From assembly GCF_000021945.1 (NCBI RefSeq), contig NC_011831.1, positions 2,803,353 through 2,867,352 of the forward strand: a stretch of 64,000 bases of DNA. The letters run 5' to 3'. The notes beneath the pieces were generated by a model, which searched no databases, was not told the origin of the DNA, and saw only the letters and a list, made by a program, of their open reading frames with translations. The DNA is from Chloroflexus aggregans DSM 9485. Lineage in GTDB: Bacteria > Chloroflexota > Chloroflexia > Chloroflexales > Chloroflexaceae. Positions 1-9,229 of the stretch are shown here, piece by piece. The translations under genes were made by a program, and so were the position numbers. Numbering within the stretch: the first letter of the stretch is position 1; each line of letters begins with the position of its first letter.

Positions 1-80
1 AAAGGGATTTTCGCCTGCTGTCGGCGGACCTCAAGCCGTTTATGGGCCAAAATCTGTTCAAGGATAGATGGTTCACGCAT
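1..80 (-). CDS. trpC: Indole-3-glycerol phosphate synthase, N-terminal fragment (continues beyond window)
   Basis: Only the first 26 codons are inside the window, read leftwards from an ATG at 78-80. The peptide starts MREPSILEQILAHKRLEV and then continues RRQQAKIP. The pattern of a short N-terminal helix (ILEQILAHKRLEV) followed by a basic stretch is typical of the start of TrpC, which closes the indole ring during tryptophan synthesis in the cytoplasm. No clear Shine-Dalgarno sequence precedes the ATG. The assignment rests on this short stretch only; another protein with a similar N-terminal helix is possible. Confidence 0.6.
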   Translation of the reverse strand, partial: MREPSILEQILAHKRLEVRRQQAKIP

Positions 81-152
81 AACGTTGGGTGGGTAGAATG
101 GTGGATGATCGAATTTTCAGAGAGGTCACCATGTTTTTTCGTTTACTAGGGG

Positions 153-734
153 CTACGGTCTGCGAATACGGATCTGACCTAACTCGGTAATTTCACCGTT
201 ACGTACCTCAACGCGAATCGCCGATCCCGGTTCACCATTAGGCGCAGGAATGAGAAAGTTAGTAGCCGGTGTCCAAATTGCCAGTGAATAAATGCCTGCC
301 GGTACATCTCGGATAACAAAATTGCCTTGATTATCAGTAGCACCCTTTTGCGAATCGAGCGAGAAGGAGATAACCGGTCCAGTCGGATTATCGGTAATCG
401 TGGCTAAGAACACAAAAAGTTGGGCAATTGGCTTACCTTCAGTGTCAAGCAACACACCACGGATTGCACCTTTGGTACTATCAACAACAATAGGTGAGGT
501 AGGTTCTGTAGCTGGAGCTGTTGTCTCGAGTACTGGATACGGGCTGGCTGGTATAGGTTCGGTGGTTGGTACAGGATAGGCAGAAGATGAGTCGGGAGCA
601 TTTGGCGTTGTTACTGGATAGCTTTGTGATGATATGTTTGACGTGTCAACAACAGTCGGTGTAGCTTGGGGAGTTGCAGTCGAGCAAGCACTTAACACAA
701 TCAGAATAGCAGTTAGTAATAAACGATACATCAT
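153..734 (-). CDS. Lipoprotein with carboxypeptidase-regulatory-like (Cna-B type) beta domain
   Basis: The 193-residue product starts with a lipoprotein signal peptide (hydrophobic LLLTAILIVLSAC, lipobox Cys about residue 17), so it should be lipid-anchored on the outside of the cytoplasmic membrane. Residues 20-85 are a Pro/Ser/Thr-rich linker with repeated YPV motifs. Residues about 88-190 have the look of a carboxypeptidase regulatory-like beta sandwich (GAIRGVLLDTEGKPIAQLFV, then NQGNFVIRDVPAGIYSLAIW), a fold often found as a spacer or binding module on surface proteins. A GGAGG sits just upstream of tandem ATG codons. It lies alone between the trpC-like gene and a secreted repeat protein on the same strand. 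Its ligand is unknown. Confidence 0.75.
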   Translation of the reverse strand: MMYRLLLTAILIVLSACSTATPQATPTVVDTSNISSQSYPVTTPNAPDSSSAYPVPTTEPIPASPYPVLETTAPATEPTSPIVVDSTKGAIRGVLLDTEGKPIAQLFVFLATITDNPTGPVISFSLDSQKGATDNQGNFVIRDVPAGIYSLAIWTPATNFLIPAPNGEPGSAIRVEVRNGEITELGQIRIRRP

Positions 735-762
735 TCCGAATCCTCCAGAACAAGCAACTACA

Positions 763-783
763 GGGCTGTAATAAATACAGCCC
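763..783. terminator. Inverted repeat downstream of the secreted repeat protein gene
   Basis: GGGCTGTA (763-770), loop ATAAA, TACAGCCC (776-783) form a perfect 8-bp stem between the lipoprotein start and the end of the 862-2244 gene. There is no long T-tract on either side, so it may be a weak terminator or an mRNA-stabilising hairpin. Confidence 0.4.
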
Positions 784-861
784 TTGTGTAAAGAAGTATA
801 CTACCATGTGCCAATGAGCAAGGATGAAATAGTTTTTTCACCCTTGCTCCGCATTGTCATG

Positions 862-2244
862 CTATGGTTTAATGAGAGCGTCGTAGGCGTAAAGTTGATC
901 CTGTGTTGTCCCAACATTCTGATTGCTTTGATTGACTACGCAGATAATATTCTGATTCGAAGTAATCTCAGCAGAGCCGATAAAACCAGAGGGTAGTGAA
1001 GAGTCAAATTGCTGTAAGATAGCGGCCGACTGGTTCACTCCGAGGTTAGAAACTTTCACTTGTGATGGGATATTTACCGGTCCTCCACTTGCTTCGCCTT
1101 TGAAGGCGACTGAAATATTGGCTGGTGCGTTACCAATATTCTGGCAAGTGATAGAGCTTTGGAAGTTGTAGTAATTCTTCATCACAATAGGTGCAACCCA
1201 GGTCGTCGCACCACTGGAGAAACCTTCATACGTTGTTGCTAGCTTGGAACCCCGGCGAGACTCGTTCACTGTGACGATGATAGGTTGTGCAGGGTTAGGA
1301 TTAATTCCAATACTCTCCACGACTGCACTGTAGGTTGAGTTAGCGGATGGCAGCAGGTTGAAATCGAGAAAGGTATGCGAAGCACCACTGCTCAGGGTGA
1401 CAGTTTGGGTGGTGCCATTTGAGTATGTTATCTTCACCTGTGTTGCGGTTGTACCCACATTCTGGACGCTTGTTGCAGTATCGTAGCCATAGTAGTTACT
1501 CATAGCTAGAGGAACGTAAGCCTTCGTTGCACCTCCGCTAAATGCAGTATATGCATAAAGCTGTTGATCGTATGGACCTTTACCATAAATTTGTACAACA
1601 GCAGCTAACGGTTGACTGCCTTCGATGACCGCCGAATAGATTTTATTGTTCACAAACCCGGTACGATTTTCATGGATTACAGCACGTGAACCATTTGGAC
1701 TGAGAGTGAAAGTGTCTTGCGCACCCGTAATTTCAGTCGCTCCGTCATAGTATTTAATTGTCACGTTGTTGGTACTATTAGATGCATTCATGACACGCAA
1801 CGATGTGTAGTAATTGTAGTAATTATCATACACACCGGGTACGTATAGTTTGGTTGCCGGTGAGGATATACCAACAAATGTGTCGCCAGAATCATTATCC
1901 GAATAATTAACGACTGCTGCTACTGGCTGATCGCAGCTAATAACAGCCGAAAAGACGCCTGACGGGAAGGAAGTTACACTAGGTGTGTACACATATGCAC
2001 TCGTTCCGGGATTAATGGATGGTAAAGGGCTATTGAAACTTTGAGTCCCTGAAGCATTATAGACGGAGTACGTACATGTAGCATTGCTACTACCAAGGTT
2101 TTGAACGCGGAATGCAGTGGAAAAGGGCCCACCGGGCACACCACTATCTGAATTTGGTTGTGCCAGTACTAGATTGTTTGGCGCGATTGCCAAGCTGGCT
2201 ACTAAAGCTAGTAGCGCTAGCATGATCCACCGTGATTGTAACAT
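862..2244 (-). CDS. Secreted repeat protein, about 460 aa, probable cell-surface protein
   Basis: Start chosen at the ATG at 2242-2244 because AGGAGG (complement of 2251-2256) stands 6-7 bases upstream; an in-frame extension exists but adds a non-signal leader. The N-terminus is a Sec signal (MLALLALVASLAIA, cleavage likely near LVLA-QP). The mature part consists of several modules of roughly 90-110 residues, each with an aromatic NYY motif followed by a conserved 'sxxVqNxG' strand: NYYNYYTSLRVMNAS, NYYGYDTATSVQNVG and NYYNFQSSITCQNIG, preceded by YVP or VAP. It is rich in Ser, Thr, Asn and Tyr and nearly free of Lys, as in extracellular beta-sandwich proteins. No enzyme motif is visible. The family is not recognised; a surface or sheath/adhesion role is inference. 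Confidence 0.75.
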   Translation of the reverse strand: MLQSRWIMLALLALVASLAIAPNNLVLAQPNSDSGVPGGPFSTAFRVQNLGSSNATCTYSVYNASGTQSFNSPLPSINPGTSAYVYTPSVTSFPSGVFSAVISCDQPVAAVVNYSDNDSGDTFVGISSPATKLYVPGVYDNYYNYYTSLRVMNASNSTNNVTIKYYDGATEITGAQDTFTLSPNGSRAVIHENRTGFVNNKIYSAVIEGSQPLAAVVQIYGKGPYDQQLYAYTAFSGGATKAYVPLAMSNYYGYDTATSVQNVGTTATQVKITYSNGTTQTVTLSSGASHTFLDFNLLPSANSTYSAVVESIGINPNPAQPIIVTVNESRRGSKLATTYEGFSSGATTWVAPIVMKNYYNFQSSITCQNIGNAPANISVAFKGEASGGPVNIPSQVKVSNLGVNQSAAILQQFDSSLPSGFIGSAEITSNQNIICVVNQSNQNVGTTQDQLYAYDALIKP

Positions 2245-2291
2245 CCGAAACCTCCTACATAGATTGATAAACGGCACGCTTGTAGACACAT

Positions 2292-2320
2292 TGTATAGGG
2301 TACCGATAGAAAAATGTCTA
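2292..2320 (-). promoter_or_regulatory. Sigma-70 type promoter of the secreted repeat protein gene
   Basis: Read on the minus strand: TAGACA (2315-2320), 17-bp spacer, TATACA (2292-2297), about 50 bases before the ATG at 2244. The -35 matches consensus at five of six positions and the -10 at four. Confidence 0.55.
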
Positions 2321-2449
2321 TACCAACTTTGGGTGTCGGTAGTGTAAGTCAAGTAGTATCGCGTCGTAATGCCGGTGAAGTTGAAGTTCAGCCAACGAAT
2401 ACTCCAAATGGGTTATTGACGATATATAAGTCATTTTGCTGCGGTGTTT

Positions 2450-3418
2450 CTATTCAGCAGTGTAAGGTGTGTCTGAACGAGGTTTATTTGTCAGACGATG
2501 CCGCATTAAGAGCAGTATGATAGAGGTAATCCAGCTCGAAGCCATATCACCTAGACTGTAGATGATTCTGATCATAAACACAACCATCACAATCTGGGGA
2601 AGATCCATAAAGCGGTTGAGGAGTGCTCCGAGAGCAATATCTCTAAGCAAAGCACTTATTGGCAGGAATTGCACGACTATGCCGGCCAAACCGCTCATCG
2701 TGCTTATCAGCACGGTATCTTTCAGGGAAAGAGGTGTCACACTCAGCGGAGCTGCCAATAGATACAAAATAGTTGCACCTAGTAACCAGGCTACTGAATA
2801 ACCACACCAATACCAGATTAATTGCCAAGGTGAGCCTAGGTGATGACATTCCGGCCTACGAACTATGAACAGCCTGAAAAAGAGCCAAGCAAGGATAAGA
2901 CTAAGGAACACCGTCAAGCTCTGCCATATCGGTGAAGATAGACTTACAACGATAATGATACTCGCACCTGATATCGTTAGTAGGGCTAATTCAGCAACGC
3001 TGACCCATAACACAGTAGTTTTAGAAAGATGAAGCGCACGATATACGGTGATACGTCCCAACCATTTCCACCAACCGCCTGGCAATCGCCCCATTAAATA
3101 AGTCTGGATGAAGTCATCGAAGCCTTGATACCAGTGCTGCTGGCGATATCCTATCATGCTGATCCAGATCGTTGCTTGAATAACTAGCGATATTATATAC
3201 AAGAGCAAACAAGTAACGAACTTCTGTATTGATAATGAATTCCAAACTACAGGAATTATCTGTTGGTTTTGGTAAAAAATAATTCCTATCAATCCTAAGA
3301 AAAACAAATTGACAGCAATCCTAACTATTATATTCATTGATGATTTTTTTAGAATTGTAGAGATATAATCGATAATGTTATGAATATTTATTGATGTCAT
3401 GTTTTTTGTAATGCCCAA
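2450..3418 (-). CDS. Flippase-like integral membrane protein (LPG synthase transmembrane / UPF0104 type)
   Basis: The 322-residue protein has about eight hydrophobic segments (for example NLFFLGLIGIIFYQ, FVTCLLLYIISLVIQATIWI, WLLGATILYLLAAPL) and the family-like stretch QTYLMGRLPGGWWKWLGRITVY, which resembles the conserved region of lysylphosphatidylglycerol-synthase transmembrane (UPF0104) proteins often found beside polysaccharide genes. It probably helps move or modify lipid-linked glycans in the cytoplasmic membrane; this role is inferred from neighbours. The first ATG at 3418 overlaps the end of the methyltransferase gene by 22 bases; a second ATG at 3400 gives almost no overlap difference. 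The gene is AT-rich compared with most of the window. Confidence 0.65.
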   Translation of the reverse strand: MGITKNMTSINIHNIIDYISTILKKSSMNIIVRIAVNLFFLGLIGIIFYQNQQIIPVVWNSLSIQKFVTCLLLYIISLVIQATIWISMIGYRQQHWYQGFDDFIQTYLMGRLPGGWWKWLGRITVYRALHLSKTTVLWVSVAELALLTISGASIIIVVSLSSPIWQSLTVFLSLILAWLFFRLFIVRRPECHHLGSPWQLIWYWCGYSVAWLLGATILYLLAAPLSVTPLSLKDTVLISTMSGLAGIVVQFLPISALLRDIALGALLNRFMDLPQIVMVVFMIRIIYSLGDMASSWITSIILLLMRHRLTNKPRSDTPYTAE

Positions 3419-4365
3419 ACTTTAATACTTGCCAGCCCAGTCTGCTCTGTCATATACTGAAGAGGGTAGAATAGTAGCCTTCCAATTGGTGAAATGTATA
3501 TTTTTTGAAGTATGGATAAGGCTGTTTGTTTGCTTCCGGTCAGATCTTGTTGTAAAAATGATAGCGAATGGCCAAGCAATGCGTAAGTGCCGATAAAGCA
3601 TTTATGCTGGCGCACAGTAAAACCAGTTCGTTTAACCAATTCAAGAAGAGTAGTACTCGGTAAGATAAATAAATGTCGTGGCAAGTCCCAACCACACCAA
3701 TATTTGCCAAATATTACTCTACTCAGGCTCTCATAGTTTGGTACTGCAATGATTGCAATTCCATTAGGTTTGAGTGAATGATAGACCTTTTGGATGACTA
3801 ATTTGGGATCGGATAAATGTTCAAACACATTCCACATTGTAACTACATCAAATGTACAGTCGGGTAGCGAAACTTGCTCTACTAATGAATTAATTACCGG
3901 TATCCCAAATCGCTGTCTGACATAATTTGCGGCAGTTGTTGTTGGTTCTATGCCGTGCAATTGCCATCGGCCACTCATCTGCATTTCTTCTAGAAACACA
4001 CCTGTGCCACAGCCAATGTCAAGCAATACTCCATTTTGGGCAAATTGTTCAACGAACCGACGCATTTTCAAAGTGTATCGCCGTCGAAGCCAACGGCGGA
4101 TGCGTGATGGTTCATCAGCTAATGCGGAAATGTAGGAATCATAATCTCCTTGATAATACTTTTGTAATTCATCCCAAGGCAATTTCGGCCATTGATAGAA
4201 TGTACCACAGTAGGAGCAACGCACAAATTGAAATACACCGGGCAAACACATTAGACGGTCAGGTCCACTGAATACCGGAGTTGCACCGGTGTGGTTGCAG
4301 ATTTTGCAGATAGCCTCTGGTATGAAGGATGTAGAGTAGAGGATTGTCATGGTAATTACATCCAA
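3397..4365 (-). CDS. Class I SAM-dependent methyltransferase with N-terminal Cys-rich domain
   Basis: The 322-aa product begins with CKICNHTGATPVF and RCSYCGTFYQWP, two CxxC pairs forming a zinc-ribbon-like head about residues 20-65. Residues about 110-215 are a Methyltransf_11/23 type domain: motif I LLDIGCGTGVFLEEM, then VTMWNVFEHLSDP (motif IV-like) and LKPNGIAIIAVPNY. This architecture is common in methyltransferases of O-antigen or exopolysaccharide clusters. It is co-directional with the oxidoreductase-glycosyltransferase fusion upstream (12-base gap) and overlaps the flippase-like gene downstream, so the three are probably one operon. The substrate is unknown. A nearby ATG six codons in (MTILYS) is an alternative start. 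Confidence 0.8.
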   Translation of the reverse strand: MDVITMTILYSTSFIPEAICKICNHTGATPVFSGPDRLMCLPGVFQFVRCSYCGTFYQWPKLPWDELQKYYQGDYDSYISALADEPSRIRRWLRRRYTLKMRRFVEQFAQNGVLLDIGCGTGVFLEEMQMSGRWQLHGIEPTTTAANYVRQRFGIPVINSLVEQVSLPDCTFDVVTMWNVFEHLSDPKLVIQKVYHSLKPNGIAIIAVPNYESLSRVIFGKYWCGWDLPRHLFILPSTTLLELVKRTGFTVRQHKCFIGTYALLGHSLSFLQQDLTGSKQTALSILQKIYISPIGRLLFYPLQYMTEQTGLASIKVWALQKT

Positions 4366-4376
4366 ATATATAACAT

Positions 4377-6545
4377 CTATGGATATGACATCCGATCCTT
4401 GGGTAGAGGTACATCTACTAGTTGTTTTGTTTGACCACTACGTATACCTTGTAAGAATGAAGGTAACGATTTCAAACGACGTTTGAAGATAAATTCGCGT
4501 AAGGCAAAGTAACCTAGATAAAATATTGGTGGAAGCGGAAATGACTGCCTATGTCTGCGGAAGAAAATCACACTACTTTCTCCATGAGTTCGCCAAAATT
4601 GCTCAGAAGCAGGGTTTGTTGTTTGTGAGACCTTATGCCACATCTTAGCTTGTGGAACTTGTAGAATGCGTAGTCCAGCTCTGCGTACTCGTTGTGAAAA
4701 ATCTAGATCATCCCAGAGAAAGCGAAAGCTTTCATCAAACAAACCGGCTTTTTCAAGAGCATGTCGAGTTATTAGGAAACCACAACTAATCGCAAACTGA
4801 AGATCATGGTATGTGTTATAAATTTTACGCTCCATTACAATGGCTGGTGGAAAAGCACGATAACGTGCCCCTGCCGACCAGACTTGTTGTGGATTGTGAT
4901 AATAGTAAACGATAGGCATTAGAATTCCGGCATTTGGTTCGTGGGCGGCTTGTACGAGATGTGTTATGATAAGAGGATCGACCGTTGTGTCGTTGTTGAG
5001 GATAAAGATATATTCTGCACCATTATCAAGTGCATAGTGAATTCCGACGTTGTACCCCGCCGCTACACCGAGGTTGTAGTGGTTTTCTATTACTTTTACG
5101 TTGGGAAACTGTTTTCTTACCAGATTTGGTGTGTTATCGCTCGATCCGTTATCAACCAGTACAATATTGTATGAAGGGTAGTCTAACGATTGTAGTGAAC
5201 GTAAGCACTCCTCGGTGTCATGATAATTGTTTAGGGTTAAAATTACAATCCAAACAGGCGGTTCTTTATTGGTGGATTGGATTGTAATAGGCTGTGTTTG
5301 TGTTATTTGCTGTGCCATTTGATATGCCTGATCTAGTAGATCATCGACCTCATAATGAGTGAATTGTGCCGATCTACCTAAAATGTGTATATTCGGGTAA
5401 TGTTGCAATACTTGTTGGAACCTTTGTACCTCATTAATATAGCCCCGAGTATATCGTGGATATGCAAATGGTTCGCGTATCACACGTGTGTCAATTACCT
5501 CATGTGGTTGGATCAACTTGCTCTGTACTAAATCATTTACTACTCGTTCAACGATGTTTGGTACTTCAATAGTTACCTCTGCACATACTACTGTTGTATT
5601 TGGTGGTGTTTGATGGTTACTCATATTTTTAAATTCAACAAGACGATTGATAGTTGATGAACTATCCATGAAGTATAACCAGTGGTTGTTGCTCATTAAA
5701 GGTTTGTTAAGTAATAAATAGACTGCGTCAACCTTTTGGTAGCTTATTTTGATCTCTTCTCCTAATAATTGAGCTGTGACTGTTAGTGGTAATGTAGATA
5801 TAATGTGTTGTGCGTGTAATTCGTACTCTTGATTGCCACGACGGTACGTTACACCTTGTACTTGCCCGTTTTGATTACGGATAAAACTAGTAACTTGTGC
5901 GTTTAGAATTACTTGTTCTTGTATTTTTTGGTATAATCCATTAACAATTGCGCCATAACCGCCACTTATTGGATAGTAAAATCGGCGGAACTTTGTCCTA
6001 GTTGAGTTCTTTAGTCGATCAAGTGGTGAAGATAGTCTAACTTTCCAAATGGCCCATTCAACTGCAATGTCGTGACCAGAGAGTGAGAAGAGTCGTTCGG
6101 TGTAACAGCGAAAGAAAATATCGTATAGTGCATGACCATACCGCTTCACCACATATTGTTCGAATGAATGGTCTGGTAATGTTTTGTCTCGTCTGAGGTA
6201 ATCTTGTAAGATGTGCCATCTTTCATGCATTGATAGGTGTGAGAATAACTCGATGATATCTATCGGATCGCGTAACCAGCGTTGCTTAAAAAAAATACGA
6301 CTACGCCGGTAGTGTTCAATCATTGGAGTGATAGATCGTACACGATCAAGCACTTCTTGATCATGTGCATAAAAACGGTGTGCAGCAAAGTCACACCAGA
6401 AATCGTTCCAGCGGAAGCTTCGGGCAAGTCCGCCGTAATATGGATTTTTTTCTAAGACTATCGATGGAATACCACGCTGTGCTAAGAAATAGGATATACT
6501 TAATCCTGCTATACCAGCACCTAAAATAACGACAGGTTTTCGCAT
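4377..6545 (-). CDS. Fusion protein: FAD-dependent amine-oxidase-like domain + GT2 glycosyltransferase
   Basis: One 722-residue reading frame contains two enzymes. Residues 1 to about 425 are a flavin oxidoreductase of the protoporphyrinogen-oxidase / UDP-galactopyranose-mutase-like type: ILGAGIAGLSISYFLA (FAD dinucleotide motif), FWCDFAAHRF, and a C-terminal NIHILGRSAQFTHYEVDDLL. Residues from about 428 form a family 2 glycosyltransferase: VWIVILTLNNYHDTEECLRS, VDNGSSDNTP, the NND metal/nucleotide motif in IFILNNDTTVDP (about 516) and WDDLDFSQRVRRAG (about 613). The oxidoreductase probably makes or isomerises a sugar that the transferase then adds to a lipid-linked or surface glycan. It heads the probable operon with the methyltransferase and flippase-like gene. 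The start MRKPVVILGAG leaves the FAD motif in its usual place. Confidence 0.85.
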   Translation of the reverse strand: MRKPVVILGAGIAGLSISYFLAQRGIPSIVLEKNPYYGGLARSFRWNDFWCDFAAHRFYAHDQEVLDRVRSITPMIEHYRRSRIFFKQRWLRDPIDIIELFSHLSMHERWHILQDYLRRDKTLPDHSFEQYVVKRYGHALYDIFFRCYTERLFSLSGHDIAVEWAIWKVRLSSPLDRLKNSTRTKFRRFYYPISGGYGAIVNGLYQKIQEQVILNAQVTSFIRNQNGQVQGVTYRRGNQEYELHAQHIISTLPLTVTAQLLGEEIKISYQKVDAVYLLLNKPLMSNNHWLYFMDSSSTINRLVEFKNMSNHQTPPNTTVVCAEVTIEVPNIVERVVNDLVQSKLIQPHEVIDTRVIREPFAYPRYTRGYINEVQRFQQVLQHYPNIHILGRSAQFTHYEVDDLLDQAYQMAQQITQTQPITIQSTNKEPPVWIVILTLNNYHDTEECLRSLQSLDYPSYNIVLVDNGSSDNTPNLVRKQFPNVKVIENHYNLGVAAGYNVGIHYALDNGAEYIFILNNDTTVDPLIITHLVQAAHEPNAGILMPIVYYYHNPQQVWSAGARYRAFPPAIVMERKIYNTYHDLQFAISCGFLITRHALEKAGLFDESFRFLWDDLDFSQRVRRAGLRILQVPQAKMWHKVSQTTNPASEQFWRTHGESSVIFFRRHRQSFPLPPIFYLGYFALREFIFKRRLKSLPSFLQGIRSGQTKQLVDVPLPKDRMSYP

Positions 6546-6735
6546 GTATCACCTTATTAACAGATTTTTTGTATAAGTTGTTGCCGTTTTTGATTGTATC
6601 CAATCGTTAAGCAGCATGGATTTGTCTGGAGTTACTACTGCCGATCCTGAGTATAGCAGAATGAGCGATGTTCGGCAAATTCTGATCCTCATGACTGTTC
6701 CTGTCAGCATTCTTGGTTAGTTATTGTTGGCATAT

Positions 6736-8253
6736 TCACTCCCCCTGCCGTGGTCGGTATTGAATTGCTTCGGCAACGTGAACGGCAGCGATCTGGTTGG
6801 CGCCGGCCAGATCGGCGATGGTGCGGGCGAGTCGCAAAATGCGGTGGTAACTGCGCGCAGAAAGATTAAGACGCTGGACCGCCGATTTGAGTAGGGATTG
6901 GCCGGCGTTGTCTAGGGCGCAAAAGGCGCGAATTTCGGCCGGGCCGAGGTCGGCATTACTGCGGCAGTGCGGGTGTTGGCGGAGTCGTTCGGTCTGGCGG
7001 TTGCGAGCAAAGATGACCCGTTCACGCACGGCGGCTGAGGTTTCACCGGCTGCGAGGCTGCTGAGTTTGTCGTATTTGATCCGCGGGGCCTCGATGTGGA
7101 GGTCGATGCGATCGAGGAGTGGCCCGCTGACCCGCCGTTGATAGCGGTTGACGAGGGTTGGTGAGCAGGTGCAGGTTCGCTCGGGGTCACCGTGCCAACC
7201 GCACGGACATGGGTTTTGGGCCGCAACGAGCATGAAGGCTGCCGGGTAGGTGATACTGCCTTGTGCCCGACTCAGCGTGACGATGCGGTCTTCGAGCGGT
7301 TGACGTAATACTTCTAACCGATGACCAAATTCGGGTAGCTCGTCGAGAAACAAGATGCCGCGGTGAGCGAGGGTGATCATTCCGGGTTTGACCCGCGTGC
7401 CGCCACCAACGAGTCCTGCGGTTGAAACGGTGTGATGCGGTGCGCAGAAAGGGCGTTCTCGAATGAGCGGTGTGTCGCGTGGGAGTTGCCCGGCGACACT
7501 GTAGATTTTGGTGACTTCGAGTGCCTCCGCAAAGCTGAGCGGCGGTAAGATGGCGTGGAGCGCACGCGCGAGCATTGTCTTGCCTGCCCCCGGCGGACCA
7601 CTCATCAGAACGTTGTGGCCTCCAGCGGCGGCAATTTCTAACGCCCGTTTCACGTGCTCTTGCCCACGCACATCGGCAAAATCGACGTGTGGCGTTGGAA
7701 CGATAGGGGTAAACCCCATCTGCCCTTGATAGGGTCGTATTGGATGATCACCATTGAGATGGTCGATTAATGCACGGAGAGAGGTTAGCGGGATAATGTG
7801 GAGACCGTCAATTAGCGCCGCTTCAGCCGCGTCTTCGGCGGGGAGATACATTGTCGTGATGCCGTGGGCACGGGCCACTGCCGCCATTGGGAGAATGCCG
7901 TCGGTGTGACGGAGGCTACCGTCAAGGCTGAGTTCACCGACAAACACCGCATCGGCAAGGTTGGCATCGAGTTGACCGGTAGCGATCAGCAAGCCGAGCG
8001 CGATCGGTAGATCATACGCCGGTCCGGCCTTGCGTAGGTCGGCAGGGGCGAGATTGACGGTAATGCGCTGCATCGGAAAGCGCATACCACTATTTCGTAC
8101 TGCGGAACGTACTCGTTCGCGGCTTTCGTGTACCGCAGCGTCGCCTAGCCCGACAACACTGAAAGCGGGCATGCCACCGGCGACATCAACCTCTACGTCA
8201 ACCAGCACGCCGTCTAGTCCGATAACGGCACAACTCAACACCTTGGCCAGCAT
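6736..8253 (-). CDS. comM: YifB/ComM family Mg-chelatase-like AAA+ ATPase
   Basis: The 505-aa protein is full length for the YifB/ComM family. An N-terminal Lon-protease-like ChlI domain (MLAKVLSCAVIGLDGVLVDV) is followed by an AAA+ core with Walker A SGPPGAGKTMLARAL, Walker B ILFLDELPEF, sensor-type PAAFMLVAAQNPCPCG, and the C-terminal ARSYHRILRLARTIADLAG helices. In naturally competent bacteria ComM is a hexameric helicase that drives branch migration during integration of transformed DNA; many non-competent bacteria also keep it. The family is firm; the competence role here is inference. It faces away from the membrane-protein gene at 8472. Confidence 0.93.
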   Translation of the reverse strand: MLAKVLSCAVIGLDGVLVDVEVDVAGGMPAFSVVGLGDAAVHESRERVRSAVRNSGMRFPMQRITVNLAPADLRKAGPAYDLPIALGLLIATGQLDANLADAVFVGELSLDGSLRHTDGILPMAAVARAHGITTMYLPAEDAAEAALIDGLHIIPLTSLRALIDHLNGDHPIRPYQGQMGFTPIVPTPHVDFADVRGQEHVKRALEIAAAGGHNVLMSGPPGAGKTMLARALHAILPPLSFAEALEVTKIYSVAGQLPRDTPLIRERPFCAPHHTVSTAGLVGGGTRVKPGMITLAHRGILFLDELPEFGHRLEVLRQPLEDRIVTLSRAQGSITYPAAFMLVAAQNPCPCGWHGDPERTCTCSPTLVNRYQRRVSGPLLDRIDLHIEAPRIKYDKLSSLAAGETSAAVRERVIFARNRQTERLRQHPHCRSNADLGPAEIRAFCALDNAGQSLLKSAVQRLNLSARSYHRILRLARTIADLAGANQIAAVHVAEAIQYRPRQGE

Positions 8254-8401
8254 GATAGCTCCTTCTGCGATGACTTGTCAGTACGTTACTAAGAGCTGAA
8301 CACCACTATGCGCTCCTATCTGACAGTTCTCCATAGTTATACCGTTTGAGATCGATAAAAGACGCGCGTAAGTTTTAACTCCCGAGTTTTGAACCTGTAC
8401 C

Positions 8402-8430
8402 TTGTCAGAATGTATGATATGCAATATAAT
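8402..8430 (+). promoter_or_regulatory. Sigma-70 type promoter for the 8472 membrane protein gene
   Basis: TTGTCA (8402-8407), 17-bp spacer, TATAAT (8425-8430); five of six and six of six consensus matches, with the start codon 42 bases further on. Confidence 0.7.
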
Positions 8431-8471
8431 GAACCCATGTGACAAGAAAAGGCAAATGCGGGAGGCTTGCG

Positions 8472-9176
8472 ATGGAGATGGAATATTCGCTGGCACTGGC
8501 GCTGGAGGATTACCTCCCGGTGATCTTTTCGCTGATCGGGGTATGGTTTCTTGCCCGCACCGTATACCAACTCGATCGTGGATTGGGGATGATGGTGTTT
8601 ACCGGTCTTGGTCTTCTGGCAGTCGGTGGTTTGCTCAAGGCGACGTGGAAACTGTTGATGGCGCTCAATGGCACCGATGTTCCTTTGTTCAGCCAAGCAC
8701 TCTTCCCCATGATTGCTCCCGGTTTTACCCTGATTGCCACGGCCGTATATAGTTATACGCGACAGTTGCGTGGTCAATCTGCTTTCCGTTGGCCATGGCT
8801 CGCTCCGCTTATCATCATTGCATTGTTTGGGGGTGGTTCGGCGATCATCGCGGCCAATGGTGGGCCATGGCGGGTACCGCTCATTATGCTGGCAACTATT
8901 GGCAACGTAGCCCTCTTGCTGATGCTTGCAATTGGTGCGTGGCGACGTAATATGCGTGGGTTGGCAGTCGGATTTGTGGTGGTGTTACTGGTTATTATCG
9001 GGATGTCGCAGATGGCGAGTAATATTCCACAAACGATTGCCGTTCAGTGGTTTGAGCAGATTGCGCAGACGTTGGCGCAACTTGCCTTTTGCCTAGGGAC
9101 ATGGCAGTTGACGCAGCGGATGGCGCAAGAGGCACCGGTGCGGCGGTTGGCGGTGAGTGTTGGTCAGGCTGGTTGA
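8472..9176 (+). CDS. Unrecognised integral membrane protein, 234 aa
   Basis: Start set at ATG 8472 (MEMEYSLALA) because GGAGG at 8461-8465 lies seven bases upstream; the longer frame starts before it without a ribosome site. Six to seven hydrophobic segments are visible: YLPVIFSLIGVWFLA, MMVFTGLGLLAVGGLL, MIAPGFTLIATAVYSY, WLAPLIIIALFGGGSAIIAA, IMLATIGNVALLLMLAIGAW, LAVGFVVVLLVIIGM and a final LAQLAFCLGTW. There is no conserved motif that I recognise. It is a monocistronic gene with a good promoter and a strong hairpin 55 bases downstream. The function is unknown. Confidence 0.8.
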   Translation: MEMEYSLALALEDYLPVIFSLIGVWFLARTVYQLDRGLGMMVFTGLGLLAVGGLLKATWKLLMALNGTDVPLFSQALFPMIAPGFTLIATAVYSYTRQLRGQSAFRWPWLAPLIIIALFGGGSAIIAANGGPWRVPLIMLATIGNVALLLMLAIGAWRRNMRGLAVGFVVVLLVIIGMSQMASNIPQTIAVQWFEQIAQTLAQLAFCLGTWQLTQRMAQEAPVRRLAVSVGQAG

Positions 9177-9229
9177 TCGGCCCGGTATTCAAAACGCAGC
9201 AAGTCAATACGTCAATCTCTGACATGGAA

